Shown: positions 47,783 through 56,449 of the stretch, piece by piece
How the letters are laid out: each line of letters starts with the position of its first letter
How positions within the stretch are numbered: the first letter of the stretch is position 1
DNA from: Arthrobacter sp. CDRTa11
Lineage (GTDB): Bacteria > Actinomycetota > Actinomycetes > Actinomycetales > Micrococcaceae
DNA: 64,000 nt
Reading direction: 5' to 3'
NCBI RefSeq assembly: GCF_026427775.1
Contig: NZ_CP044532.1
Location: 4,774,001-4,838,000, forward strand
Position numbers and translations under genes: made by a program
Notes under the pieces: model-generated
Databases searched by the model: none
The model's input: the letters and a program-made list of their open reading frames with translations, nothing else
Told to the model about the DNA's origin: nothing

Positions 47783-50700
47783 GCCTTACCCTTCCCGGCT
47801 GTTCCCGCGGCGACATCCACCGGTTCCCCGTCCTCGGCAGGCGCCGCCGCCTGCTCTTCGAAGTGTTCATCGATCTCGGCGCCCAGGCTGCGCAGCACGT
47901 CCAGCACCAGTCCAATCACCACGATGTAAACGCCAATGTCGAAGATGGTGGAGGTGACGAATTTGATGTCACCGAACACCGGCAGCCACAGCTCGATAAT
48001 TGCCGTCTGGAACGCCTGGCCACCCAGCAATAGGGGCACGACGCCGGACGCGGCGGCCGTCGCGAGCCCGATCCCCAGAAGCGTCCCTGCGCTGATGGGG
48101 GTAGCCTCGCGCAGCTCGAAGCGGCCACCGGCAAGATAGCGGATGGTGAGCGCAAGGCCCGCAGTAAGGCCCCCGGCGAAACCGCCACCCGGGAAGTTGT
48201 GGCCCGCCAGAAGGAGGTAGAGCGAGAAAATGATCATGGAGTGGAAGATCAGCCGGGTTACCACTTCAAAGATGATGGACCGACGCTCCGGTGCCAGCGT
48301 CCGCCCTGCCACGATCCAGGCATCCCGGGTGGACGCGGCAAACTTCCGGCTGATGGCCAGCGCCGCAGCGTCGCGTGATCCGGGATCCACTCCCGTGCGG
48401 CGGCCCACGGAGCCCGCCGCCACGGTGGAAGAGATCCGGATGCCGTCGCCGCGGCCGCGGACAAAAATGAGGCTGGCCACCCCGGTGGCGGCCAGGGCAA
48501 GGACGGAAATCTCACCGAAGGTGTCCCAAACGCGGATATCGACAAGGGTCACGTTGACGATGTTCAGCCCGCCGCCGCCCTCGTAGGCCAGCCGCGGAAA
48601 TTCCAGGGATACGGGGGTGGCCACCCGCGCGCCCATGGCGTAGATGGCGGCGAAAACCATGGTGGTTCCGAATGCGAGCCCGATGATGACACGCACCACG
48701 CGGTATTTGCCGCCGGTCCGGTCCCTCAGCTCGGCCGGAAGGCTGCGCATGGCGAGCACAAACGCCACCAGGATGATGGTTTCCACCAGCATCTGGGTGA
48801 GCGCCAGGTCCGGCGCGCCCTGGAGCGCGAACATCAGCGCAATCCCGTAGCCGGTCACCGAAACCATCAGCACTGCCAGGAAGCGTTTGTTGGCCTTCAC
48901 CGCTGCCAGGGCGCCGATCACGATGCCCGCGCCTGCCACGATTTGCAGGGGCGAGTTGGGGTCAATGAAGTACAGGCCCTCCGGAAGCGGCTTGTTGGCC
49001 AGGACCAGTGCTGTCATCGGAAGCGCAAAAGCCACAGTGAGGATGACGGCCAGATAAAAGTAGAGCGAACCACGCTGGGTGCGCCCGGTGATCCAGACGG
49101 CCACGTCATCGAGTGCCCCGACGGTGTGCTGGTAGGCACGGTCACCGTCTATCCAGCCGGGGACAAAGGACTGGGCCCGTGCCACCAGGTCCCGGCCGTA
49201 GTACATGGCCAGACCCAGGACAAACGTGACAGCCGTGAGCCCCAGGGCAGGAGTAAAGCCATGCCACAGCGCCAGGTGACCTGCCTCCGCGGCCGGTATG
49301 CCGGCGTCGGGCGTGGCCGTGGCGAACAGCGCGGCGTAGGGCTGGATCCAGCCATCGACGGGCGCCGGCCAGACACCGTAAGCGATGGTGAGGAGGCTGA
49401 GCAGGGCAGGCGCCGCTATGAAAGAAGGCCGGATGGCCTTGAACGGTGTCGGCTCGACGCCCGGTTTGGTGGCGAACGCACCCCACATAAAGCGGGCGCT
49501 GTAAGCGAACGTGAGGACCGAGCCCAGCACAATTCCGGCCAGCACCAGCATCCCCCACGGGTCCCCGCCGCCTGCATGGTGAACGAAGGCCTCAAGCACC
49601 GATTCCTTGGCCACGAACCCTGCCAGCAGCGGGACTCCGGCCATAGACGCGGCGCCGATTCCAGCGACGATGCCCAGGGCCCGAGAGGAGCTGAACACGC
49701 CCGAGAGTTTGCGTACATCGCGGGTGCCGGACTGGTGGTCGATGATCCCCACCACCAGGAACAGGGTGGCCTTGAACAGCCCATGGGCCAGCAGCATCGC
49801 GAGGCCGGCCAGCGCGGCGTCGGGGGTGCCCAGCCCCACCACCATGGTGAGGAATCCCAACTGGCTGACGGTGCCGTAAGCAAGGATGAGCTTGATGTCG
49901 GTCTGGCGGAGCGCACGGTATCCCCCCACCAGCATGGTGGCCAGGCCCAGTCCCAGCACGATTGGCGGCCAATACGCGGTCTCGGCAAACCCGGGGGCAA
50001 GCCGGGCCACCAGGTAGACGCCCGCTTTCACCATGGCAGCCGCGTGCAGGTAGGCGCTCACCGGCGTGGGGGCGGCCATGGCGCCCGGCAGCCAGAAATG
50101 GAACGGCACCAGGGCCGATTTGGTGATGGCACCCACCAGGATCAGTACGACGGCGGCCGCCACCGCCGCGCTGGAAGGCCCGGAAACCAGGGCGGGGGCC
50201 TGCTCCAGGATGGCGGAGATCCGGTAGGTTCCAGCGCTGAAGCCCAGCATGATCAGGCCCACCAGCATGGCCAGCCCGCCCGCCGTCGTCACCATCAGCG
50301 CCTGCAGCGCCGAGCGCCGCGCCGCAAGCCTGGTGCGGGCGAAGCCGATCAGCAGGTACGACAGGATGGTGGTGAGTTCCCAGAAGATAAACATCAGCAG
50401 CAGATCGTCCGCCACCACCAGCCCAAACATGGCGCCCGCGAATGCCAGGAGCTGCGCGCCGAAACCGCCCAGGTCCTGGTCCTTCTTCTTGAAATACCTC
50501 GCACAGTAAACAAGGACCAGGGCGCCAACGCCCAGCACCAGCAACGACATCACCCAGGCAAGGGCATCCATCCGGAACGCGAATTCAAGCTTGAGCCCTG
50601 GAATCCATGGGAAGACTTCGGCGACCGCCCCGGCACCCGATGACCCGGCACCTGAGTAAACAGCACCGTGCTGGAACAGCAGCCAGACGAACGATAAGCC

Positions 50701-50826
50701 CGGCACAGCCGCCAGTGCGTAAAAGGCGTTCCGGCCCCACCGCCTGAAGAGGAAGGGCGTCACAGCAGCCACCGTGAAATGCACGGCAAGAACTGTGATC
50801 ACTGGTATCTCCGCAACGTCAGGCAT
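47779..50826 (-). CDS. mnhA: Mrp Na+/H+ antiporter fused subunit A/B
   Basis: This is a 1015-residue protein. Residues 1 to about 790 are MrpA: an NuoL-like channel with MFIFWELTTILSYLLIGFARTR, ITKSALVPFHFWLPGAMAAPTPVSAYLHAA and YRALRQTDIKLILAYGTVSQLG, and the MrpA C-terminal extension. Residues about 850-1015 are an MnhB domain (TRLIFHSMIIFSLYLLLAGHNFPGGGFAGGL). The fusion is normal in actinobacteria. It is the first gene of the operon; the promoter lies in 50827-51009. Confidence 0.95.
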   Translation of the reverse strand: MPDVAEIPVITVLAVHFTVAAVTPFLFRRWGRNAFYALAAVPGLSFVWLLFQHGAVYSGAGSSGAGAVAEVFPWIPGLKLEFAFRMDALAWVMSLLVLGVGALVLVYCARYFKKKDQDLGGFGAQLLAFAGAMFGLVVADDLLLMFIFWELTTILSYLLIGFARTRLAARRSALQALMVTTAGGLAMLVGLIMLGFSAGTYRISAILEQAPALVSGPSSAAVAAAVVLILVGAITKSALVPFHFWLPGAMAAPTPVSAYLHAAAMVKAGVYLVARLAPGFAETAYWPPIVLGLGLATMLVGGYRALRQTDIKLILAYGTVSQLGFLTMVVGLGTPDAALAGLAMLLAHGLFKATLFLVVGIIDHQSGTRDVRKLSGVFSSSRALGIVAGIGAASMAGVPLLAGFVAKESVLEAFVHHAGGGDPWGMLVLAGIVLGSVLTFAYSARFMWGAFATKPGVEPTPFKAIRPSFIAAPALLSLLTIAYGVWPAPVDGWIQPYAALFATATPDAGIPAAEAGHLALWHGFTPALGLTAVTFVLGLAMYYGRDLVARAQSFVPGWIDGDRAYQHTVGALDDVAVWITGRTQRGSLYFYLAVILTVAFALPMTALVLANKPLPEGLYFIDPNSPLQIVAGAGIVIGALAAVKANKRFLAVLMVSVTGYGIALMFALQGAPDLALTQMLVETIILVAFVLAMRSLPAELRDRTGGKYRVVRVIIGLAFGTTMVFAAIYAMGARVATPVSLEFPRLAYEGGGGLNIVNVTLVDIRVWDTFGEISVLALAATGVASLIFVRGRGDGIRISSTVAAGSVGRRTGVDPGSRDAAALAISRKFAASTRDAWIVAGRTLAPERRSIIFEVVTRLIFHSMIIFSLYLLLAGHNFPGGGFAGGLTAGLALTIRYLAGGRFELREATPISAGTLLGIGLATAAASGVVPLLLGGQAFQTAIIELWLPVFGDIKFVTSTIFDIGVYIVVIGLVLDVLRSLGAEIDEHFEEQAAAPAEDGEPVDVAAGTAGKGKA

Positions 50827-51009
50827 TCGATTATCAAAAGTCAGGGCAGGCGGTCATGGGTGAGGGCGGCATCGGTAAGATTCGGTGCCCACAGTTTATC
50901 AAGACGCACCTGGCAGTTTTTCCCGCGGCCGCCGCTGCCGGCATCCCAAAGCCGGGTGTCCGGGATATCCTCCGCCTGATGTTCGCCACGGGCGGATACG
51001 ATTCAGCCT
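50827..51009. promoter_or_regulatory. Divergent promoter region of the Mrp operon and UMF1-type gene
   Basis: This 183-base non-coding spacer lies between divergent start codons. No riboswitch-like or strongly palindromic element is seen. Both promoters should lie here. Confidence 0.45.
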
Positions 51010-52413
51010 ATGAACAGCGCCAGCGCTCCCGAGGCCATGCAGCCGCCATCGGAACTCGAGTCCGGGAACCACGCCACAGGCAAGGGCCGCGTGCTCGCCT
51101 GGGCATCGTGGGACTGGGGATCTGCTGCCTTCAACGCTGTGATGACCACCTTCGTTTTCACTGTGTATCTGACGTCGAATGCGTTCGGCGGCGAAGACCG
51201 GGCCTCGGCTGTTCTTGGCGGCGCGCTGGCTGTGGCCGGAGTTGCCATCGCCCTTCTGGCTCCTGTTACTGGGCAGCGTTCTGACATCGGCGGACGCCGG
51301 AAGCTGTGGCTGGGGGTCAACACTGCCGCCGTCGCGATTCTGACCGCGCTGTGCTTCTTTGTGTTTCCCCGGCCGGAGTTCCTGCTGCTGGGCGTTTCAC
51401 TCATCGCGCTAGGCAACGTGTTCTTCGAGTTCGCAGGCGTGAACTACAACGCCATGCTGGCGCAGATCTCCACCCCGAAGAACATTGGCAAGGTCAGCGG
51501 ATTCGGCTGGGGCATGGGGTACCTGGGTGGCATCGTGGCGCTGCTCATCGTCCTGCAGCTGTTCGTCCAGCCCAGCTTCGACTGGTTCGGTGCCTCCACG
51601 GAGAACAGCCTGAACATCCGGCTGGTGGCGGTCTTCTCCGCACTCTGGTTCTTCATCTTCGCCCTGCCTGTCCTTTTCGCGGTTCCCGAACTGCCGCGGC
51701 CCAAACAGGCCAAGCCGCTGGGATTCATCGCTTCCTACCGCCTGCTCTTCCGCCGGATCAAGGCCATTTACGCCACGAGCCCGCACACCATCTACTTCCT
51801 GCTCGCCAGCGCCGTGTTTCGCGACGGGCTGGCAGCAGTCTTCACCTTCGGCGGAATCATCGCTGCGGGGACATTCGGCTTTGAACTGCCCCAGGTCATC
51901 TTTTTCGCGATCTTCGGCAACGTTGTGGCCGCCATCGGAGCAGTCATTGGCGGGTTCCTGGATGACCGGGCAGGGCCCAAAGCTGTCATCGTCGGCTCGC
52001 TGGTGGGACTCCTCATCGCAGGCACCATGATCCTGGTCCTGGGTAACGGCGACTACGTGTTCTTTGGCCTGGCCTGGGCCGGCAGCACCACGTTCTGGGT
52101 GTTCGGGCTGTTCCTGTGCCTCTTCGTGGGCCCTGCGCAGTCCTCGTCCCGGGCCTATCTGGCCCGGCTGGCTCCGCACGGCGAGTCGGGCGAACTCTTT
52201 GGCCTGTATGCCACCACCGGGCGTGCCGTCAGCTTCCTCGCCCCCGCCCTGTTCACCCTCTGCATCGCAGTGGCCACGCCCCTGGTGGCCCCCGGCGAGG
52301 CGCAGCGGTGGGGAATCCTGGGCATCATGGTGGTTCTCCTTGCAGGGCTTCTGGTCCTGCTGCCGGTGAAGTCTCCGGACAAAGCCCCTATCGCAGTGGT
52401 CCCCGCAGCCTAG
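51010..52413 (+). CDS. MFS transporter, UMF1 (Atg22-like) family
   Basis: This 467-residue protein has 12 likely membrane helices. The start SWDWGSAAFNAVMTTFVFTVYLTSNAF is the UMF1 hallmark (YDWANSAY-like). GFGWGMGYLGGIVALLIVL and a second GPAQSSSRAYLARLAPHGESGELFGLYATTGRAVSFLAPALF match the C-terminal repeat of the family. The substrate is unknown; some members export amino acids. The stop is directly followed by a family 3 repeat. Confidence 0.92.
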   Translation: MNSASAPEAMQPPSELESGNHATGKGRVLAWASWDWGSAAFNAVMTTFVFTVYLTSNAFGGEDRASAVLGGALAVAGVAIALLAPVTGQRSDIGGRRKLWLGVNTAAVAILTALCFFVFPRPEFLLLGVSLIALGNVFFEFAGVNYNAMLAQISTPKNIGKVSGFGWGMGYLGGIVALLIVLQLFVQPSFDWFGASTENSLNIRLVAVFSALWFFIFALPVLFAVPELPRPKQAKPLGFIASYRLLFRRIKAIYATSPHTIYFLLASAVFRDGLAAVFTFGGIIAAGTFGFELPQVIFFAIFGNVVAAIGAVIGGFLDDRAGPKAVIVGSLVGLLIAGTMILVLGNGDYVFFGLAWAGSTTFWVFGLFLCLFVGPAQSSSRAYLARLAPHGESGELFGLYATTGRAVSFLAPALFTLCIAVATPLVAPGEAQRWGILGIMVVLLAGLLVLLPVKSPDKAPIAVVPAA

Positions 52414-52440
52414 CGCGAACGAACACTTAAGCCCCCGCTG
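52413..52440. repeat. Single family 3 repeat unit
   Basis: GCGCGAACGAACACTTAAGC and the following CCCCGCT match the units at 28835 and 32680. The first base is the last base of the UMF1-type stop codon, another case of a repeat abutting a gene end. Confidence 0.65.
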
Positions 52441-52505
52441 AGACCTGCCGCCCGCCTGCCCCGCGGCGCCGCCATAAATGCCGGCCGGCGGACTAGGCTT
52501 AGTGT

Positions 52506-52988
52506 ATGAACGTGGACGAGACGGACCTCCCCGGCCTGGGCCGGCGGAAGGATTTCATGACGGCTTCCGGCCGCCGTATCGGCGTGGTGGAATTCCGGGA
52601 AGGCCAGACGGAACTCATTGTTTCCACCTGGGACGATCCCGATACCTGCCAGGCGTCAATCCCCCTGACCGGAGATGAGGCAGCCACCCTGGGCAACCTC
52701 CTGGGCGGGCAGCACCTTGTCTTGAAACTGACAGAGGAACACAAGGACGTCCCTGGCATCGTGACCCGCCAGTTCTCCATTGCACCGGACTCCCCGTTCC
52801 AAAACCAGCCCATGGGAAAGGCGTGTATCCGGACGCGCTGCGGGGTCTCGATAGTGGCGATCATGCGCGAAGGCGAGGTGCTCCCGTCGCCGGGGCCCGA
52901 CGTCGTACTTCATTCGGGTGACCTGCTCGTCGCAGTAGGTACGCAAGAAGGCCTGGACCAAGCAGCCGATATCCTGCGCAACGGCTGA
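52506..52988 (+). CDS. Cation:proton antiporter regulatory subunit (KhtT-like, TrkA-C domain)
   Basis: This 160-residue protein has an N-terminal alpha/beta part related to KhtT, and a TrkA_C domain in residues about 90-155 (CGVSIVAIMREGEVLPSPGPDVVLHSGDLLVAVGTQEGLDQAADIL). It should sense a ligand (nucleotide or cation) and gate the antiporter. The antiporter gene starts 5 bases downstream. Confidence 0.9.
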   Translation: MNVDETDLPGLGRRKDFMTASGRRIGVVEFREGQTELIVSTWDDPDTCQASIPLTGDEAATLGNLLGGQHLVLKLTEEHKDVPGIVTRQFSIAPDSPFQNQPMGKACIRTRCGVSIVAIMREGEVLPSPGPDVVLHSGDLLVAVGTQEGLDQAADILRNG

Positions 52989-52993
52989 GCGCT

Positions 52994-54175
52994 ATGGACC
53001 CGCTGGCCCTGACCCTCATTGAACTGGGGGCCGTTGTGTTCTGCCTTGGCCTGTTGGCCAGGCTGGCCGGACGGATCGGAATGTCCCCTATCCCCCTCTA
53101 CCTCGTGGGCGGCCTCGCCTTCGGCGCCGGGGGAATTGTTGAGCTCGAAGGAATGAAGGAGTTCTCGCACCTTTCGGGCGAGATCGGCGTGATTCTGCTG
53201 CTGCTTATGCTGGGCTTGGAATATACGGCAGCGGAATTGTTTACAGGCCTCCGACGTTCGTGGCAGGCCGGTGTTCTGGACCTCGTACTGAATTTCGCAC
53301 CCGGGGCAGGACTCGCTCTGCTATTGGGCTGGGGCGTGGTGGGGGCAATGGTGATGGGCGGCGTCACGTATATTTCCTCCTCCGGGATCGCCGCGAAGGT
53401 CATCACGGACCTGGGCCGGATCGGTAACCGCGAAACGCCGGTGGTGCTGTCCATCCTGGTGTTCGAAGACCTGGCCATGGCGGTCTACCTCCCCATTCTC
53501 ACGGCCACGCTGGCCGGGGTGAGTTTTTGGGGCGGGCTGACCACGGTGGGCATCTCCCTGGCGGTGGTCACGGTGGTTCTGATGGTGGCACTGCGGCACA
53601 GTCACCGGGTCTCCCAGGCGGTGCACAGTGAGAACTCAGAGGTGTTTCTGCTCAACCTCCTGGGTTTGGCGCTGCTGGTTGCCGGGCTTGCCTCCGCCAT
53701 GCAGGTTTCGGCGGCGGTGGGGGCGTTTATGCTCGGCATCGCCATTTCCGGGGCCACCGCGCACAGCGCCACCAGGATCCTTGAGCCGCTGCGGGACCTT
53801 TTCGCGGCCATCTTTTTTGTGGCATTCGGGCTGAATACAGATCCTAACTCCATCCCTCCCGTGCTCGGCTGGGCGCTGATCCTTGCTTTGGTCACGGCCA
53901 TCACCAAGATGGTCACCGGAGTCTGGGCAGCCAAACGCGCAGGGATCGCCCGTCCCGGCCAGTACCGTGCCGGCGCCGCCCTCATTGCGCGCGGCGAATT
54001 CTCTATTGTCATTGCCGGGCTGGCTGTGGCGTCCGGGGTAGTCACTGGTGAACTGGCCGCCCTTGCCACTGCCTACGTGCTGCTTATGGCGATCATCGGT
54101 CCGCTGGCGGCCCGTTACGTGGAGCCCCTGGTCAGGCCGTTCCTCCGCCCGTTGCCCGTGCCTGCCCAGGCCTAA
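52994..54175 (+). CDS. K+/H+ antiporter, KefB/KhtU-type (CPA2)
   Basis: This 393-residue protein has 11-13 membrane helices. CPA2 motifs are visible: EIGVILLLLMLGLEYTAAELFTGLRRSWQAG, the dual segment SILVFEDLAMAVYLPIL with the ion-binding Asp, and ARGEFSIVIAGLAVASGVV in the last third. The soluble RCK domain is absent; its role is served by the separate upstream TrkA-C protein. It likely exports K+ in exchange for H+. Confidence 0.93.
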   Translation: MDPLALTLIELGAVVFCLGLLARLAGRIGMSPIPLYLVGGLAFGAGGIVELEGMKEFSHLSGEIGVILLLLMLGLEYTAAELFTGLRRSWQAGVLDLVLNFAPGAGLALLLGWGVVGAMVMGGVTYISSSGIAAKVITDLGRIGNRETPVVLSILVFEDLAMAVYLPILTATLAGVSFWGGLTTVGISLAVVTVVLMVALRHSHRVSQAVHSENSEVFLLNLLGLALLVAGLASAMQVSAAVGAFMLGIAISGATAHSATRILEPLRDLFAAIFFVAFGLNTDPNSIPPVLGWALILALVTAITKMVTGVWAAKRAGIARPGQYRAGAALIARGEFSIVIAGLAVASGVVTGELAALATAYVLLMAIIGPLAARYVEPLVRPFLRPLPVPAQA

Positions 54176-54297
54176 CGGCGCACGCAAGCTACTCGCGCCT
54201 CTCCGAGCCTCGCACTTTCGCCGTCCCTTCCGTTCCGAACCTCGCCTTGACGCCCCCTGCCCGCAGCGAGGAGTGACATCTCGGCGGTAAGAGCGAG

Positions 54298-55677
54298 TGT
54301 CATGTCTCAGCACCTCGTGGACACTTCATGTCTCAGGAGATCGTGGGCAGTTGATGTCTCAGGACTTCGTTGACGATTGGGTGGCCATGAATCCGCGGGG
54401 TTTGTTGTTGCCGACGTAGTTCGTGAGTCTTGGCGGGCGCTGGTGGGTGATGATTTCTGTTCCGCGGGAGTCGAAGAACATGATGGTTTCGTCGTCGTAG
54501 AGGACGTGAACTTCCTGGCCGATGTATTCGTTGCCGAGCCTGAAGCGGGTGCCCACAACGGTTGCTTCCCCTCTGAGATTGGCGATTCGGCGGACACTGC
54601 GGCGCGCTGAGGCCGTGATGGCTTCCGGTGCCGGAGGCTGTGGCGGCTCGGCTTTCGCGGTCGCGTTCCAGGCCTCGATCGGAGTGGTCCCGGGAGCCAG
54701 AGCCTGGTGTTCGCGTTCGATGTTGTAATAGCGGTCGTACACGTCGATCTGGGCCTGGAGCACCTCCATCGTGGCAGCCGGAGGTCTCTTGTTCAGGAAG
54801 AGGTGCAGGGTCCGGTGGAAACGTTCGTTCTTCCCCTGTGTGGTGGGCTTGTACGGCTTGCCGGTGATCGGCTCGACACCGGGGGACTTCAGGTATTCCA
54901 CCAGGGCGCCGGTCCGTCCCATCCGTGTGGGATTGAATGCTGCGCCGTTGTCGGACAGGAATTTCCGAGGGACTCCGTGGCGTGCGATGGCAGTTTTCAC
55001 GACCCGGATGGCCGCTTCGGACGTCTCACCGCTGGCGACGAGGGAAGCCAGCGCCAGACGTGAGTGGTCATCGACAATCTGGAAGATTGCGACCTTCCTG
55101 CCGCTGGCCAGAAGCCACTCGGTCGAGTCAATCTGCCAGCACCCGTTGGGCTCCGGATAGACGAATCTGCGGTAGGCGCTGCGTGGCTTCTTCCGTGGCT
55201 CCGGGACCACCACCCCTGCCCTGGTGAAGATCCGGGCCAGGGTCGCGCGAGAGGGAGGTACGAACCCTTGACGGCGTAATTTCGCTGCCACACTCAAGGG
55301 TCCGTGGTCATAGCCGGACTGCTTCAGGATTTCCCTCGTCAACAGGACCAATTCAACCGTTCCGGGACCGACCTGAGACGGGCTCGTCCTGGGCTTGGTG
55401 GAGTCCGTTTCCATGGCCTTGATCGGCCCTGCATCCACGGCCGCGGCCCTGACCTTGTAGAACCAAGCCCTGGAAACCCCATGGGGCCGGCAGAACAGCG
55501 TCACCGCACCCCGCGGGGCGTCCTCGGGCCAAGTCGCCACCAAGTGCCGGATCTTGATATCCGGGTTGAATTTGCTCATAACGCGAGCAAACCTCGCCCC
55601 CGTGTCCACGAAGTCCTGAGACACACTGTCCACGATGTCCTGAGACAGAAGTGTCCATTAAGTCATGAGACTCCACA
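54298..55677. mobile_element. IS481-family insertion sequence
   Basis: The element is about 1.38 kb. The left end reads TGTCATGTCTCAGCACCTCG and the right end, on the other strand, TGTGGAGTCTCATGACTTAA. After an imperfect outer part both ends share TGGACACTTC and TGTCTCAGGA and contain repeated TGTCTCAGGAnnTCGTGGAC units in two or three copies. No convincing exact target duplication abuts these ends. A direct 9-base GGCGGTAAG lies at 54283 and at 55678, so the left boundary may be six bases further out. It carries one transposase gene. Confidence 0.8.
54359..55579 (-). CDS. IS481-family DDE transposase
   Basis: About 406 residues. The N-terminal helical/HTH part (RGAVTLFCRPHGVSRAWFYKVRAAA) is followed by an rve integrase core: WQIDSTEWLLASGRKVAIFQIVDDHSRLALASLVA (first D), GVPRKFLSDNGAAF (second D) and GKNERFHRTLHLFLNKRP (E). 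The frame is complete and the DDE residues are present, so the copy may be active. The ATG at 55579 is favoured; the upstream ATG at 55633 lies in the terminal repeats. Confidence 0.93.
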   Translation of the reverse strand: MSKFNPDIKIRHLVATWPEDAPRGAVTLFCRPHGVSRAWFYKVRAAAVDAGPIKAMETDSTKPRTSPSQVGPGTVELVLLTREILKQSGYDHGPLSVAAKLRRQGFVPPSRATLARIFTRAGVVVPEPRKKPRSAYRRFVYPEPNGCWQIDSTEWLLASGRKVAIFQIVDDHSRLALASLVASGETSEAAIRVVKTAIARHGVPRKFLSDNGAAFNPTRMGRTGALVEYLKSPGVEPITGKPYKPTTQGKNERFHRTLHLFLNKRPPAATMEVLQAQIDVYDRYYNIEREHQALAPGTTPIEAWNATAKAEPPQPPAPEAITASARRSVRRIANLRGEATVVGTRFRLGNEYIGQEVHVLYDDETIMFFDSRGTEIITHQRPPRLTNYVGNNKPRGFMATQSSTKS

Positions 55678-55739
55678 GGCGGTAAGCGGGAACCTAAGCG
55701 CCGGGATCTCACCCCTCGCGAACGAGAGAGCCGGGAGCC

Positions 55740-56315
55740 CTAAATCGAGGTGCGGTGGAAGTTCTGGTGGCTGCGGCTGGCGGTGGGTCCGCGCTGGCCC
55801 TGGTAGCGGTTGCCGTACTGGCCCGAGCCATAGGGGTGCTCGGCGGCCGAGGTCAGCCGGAAGAAGCACAGCTGGCCGATCTTCATTCCCGGCCACAGCT
55901 TGATAGGCAGGGTGGCCATGTTGGACAGCTCCAGCGTCACGTGGCCGGAGAAGCCGGGATCGATAAACCCGGCCGTGGAGTGAGTCAGCAGCCCCAGCCT
56001 GCCGAGCGAGGACTTTCCTTCGAGCCGGGCGGCGATGTCATCGGGCAGCGTGACTGTCTCGTAGGTGGAGCCCAGGACAAACTCACCGGGGTGCAGGATA
56101 AAGGGCTCGCCCGTTTCGACCTCCACCAGGCGGGTCAGTTCGGGCTGCTCTTCCGCGGGGTCGATGTGCGCGTACTTGTGGTTGTCGAAAAGCCGAAAGA
56201 ACCGGTCGATCCGGACGTCCACCGACGACGGCTGGACCATCGCGGAATCGTACGGTTCAAGGACAATCCGTTGGGAGTCTATTTCGGCACGAATATCGCG
56301 GTCAGAGATCAGCAC
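55740..56315 (-). CDS. dcd: dCTP deaminase
   Basis: This 191-residue protein starts as [43 protein letters not shown]. The active-site region is [34 protein letters not shown] and GQLCFFRL. The end ([17 protein letters not shown]) is also normal. It converts dCTP to dUTP, or to dUMP in the bifunctional form found in actinobacteria. The GTG start at 56315 is fixed by GGGAGG 7 bases upstream. Confidence 0.95.
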   Translation of the reverse strand: MLISDRDIRAEIDSQRIVLEPYDSAMVQPSSVDVRIDRFFRLFDNHKYAHIDPAEEQPELTRLVEVETGEPFILHPGEFVLGSTYETVTLPDDIAARLEGKSSLGRLGLLTHSTAGFIDPGFSGHVTLELSNMATLPIKLWPGMKIGQLCFFRLTSAAEHPYGSGQYGNRYQGQRGPTASRSHQNFHRTSI

Positions 56316-56449
56316 GCCTCCCAAAGTACCGCATGCGTTATCCACACTTATATTTTTTCGTTGTTGCTGTCGCCTAGTGGGGCTAATGTGGCCTCAGATA
56401 CAGAGGCGCCGGATGGTCTCCCGGATGGCCCAACAGAGCTGGGGATGTT

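Noticed and set aside
48943..50643. 566-codon plus-strand frame opposite mnhA
   Set aside because: Same reason: complement of a certain antiporter gene, biased composition.
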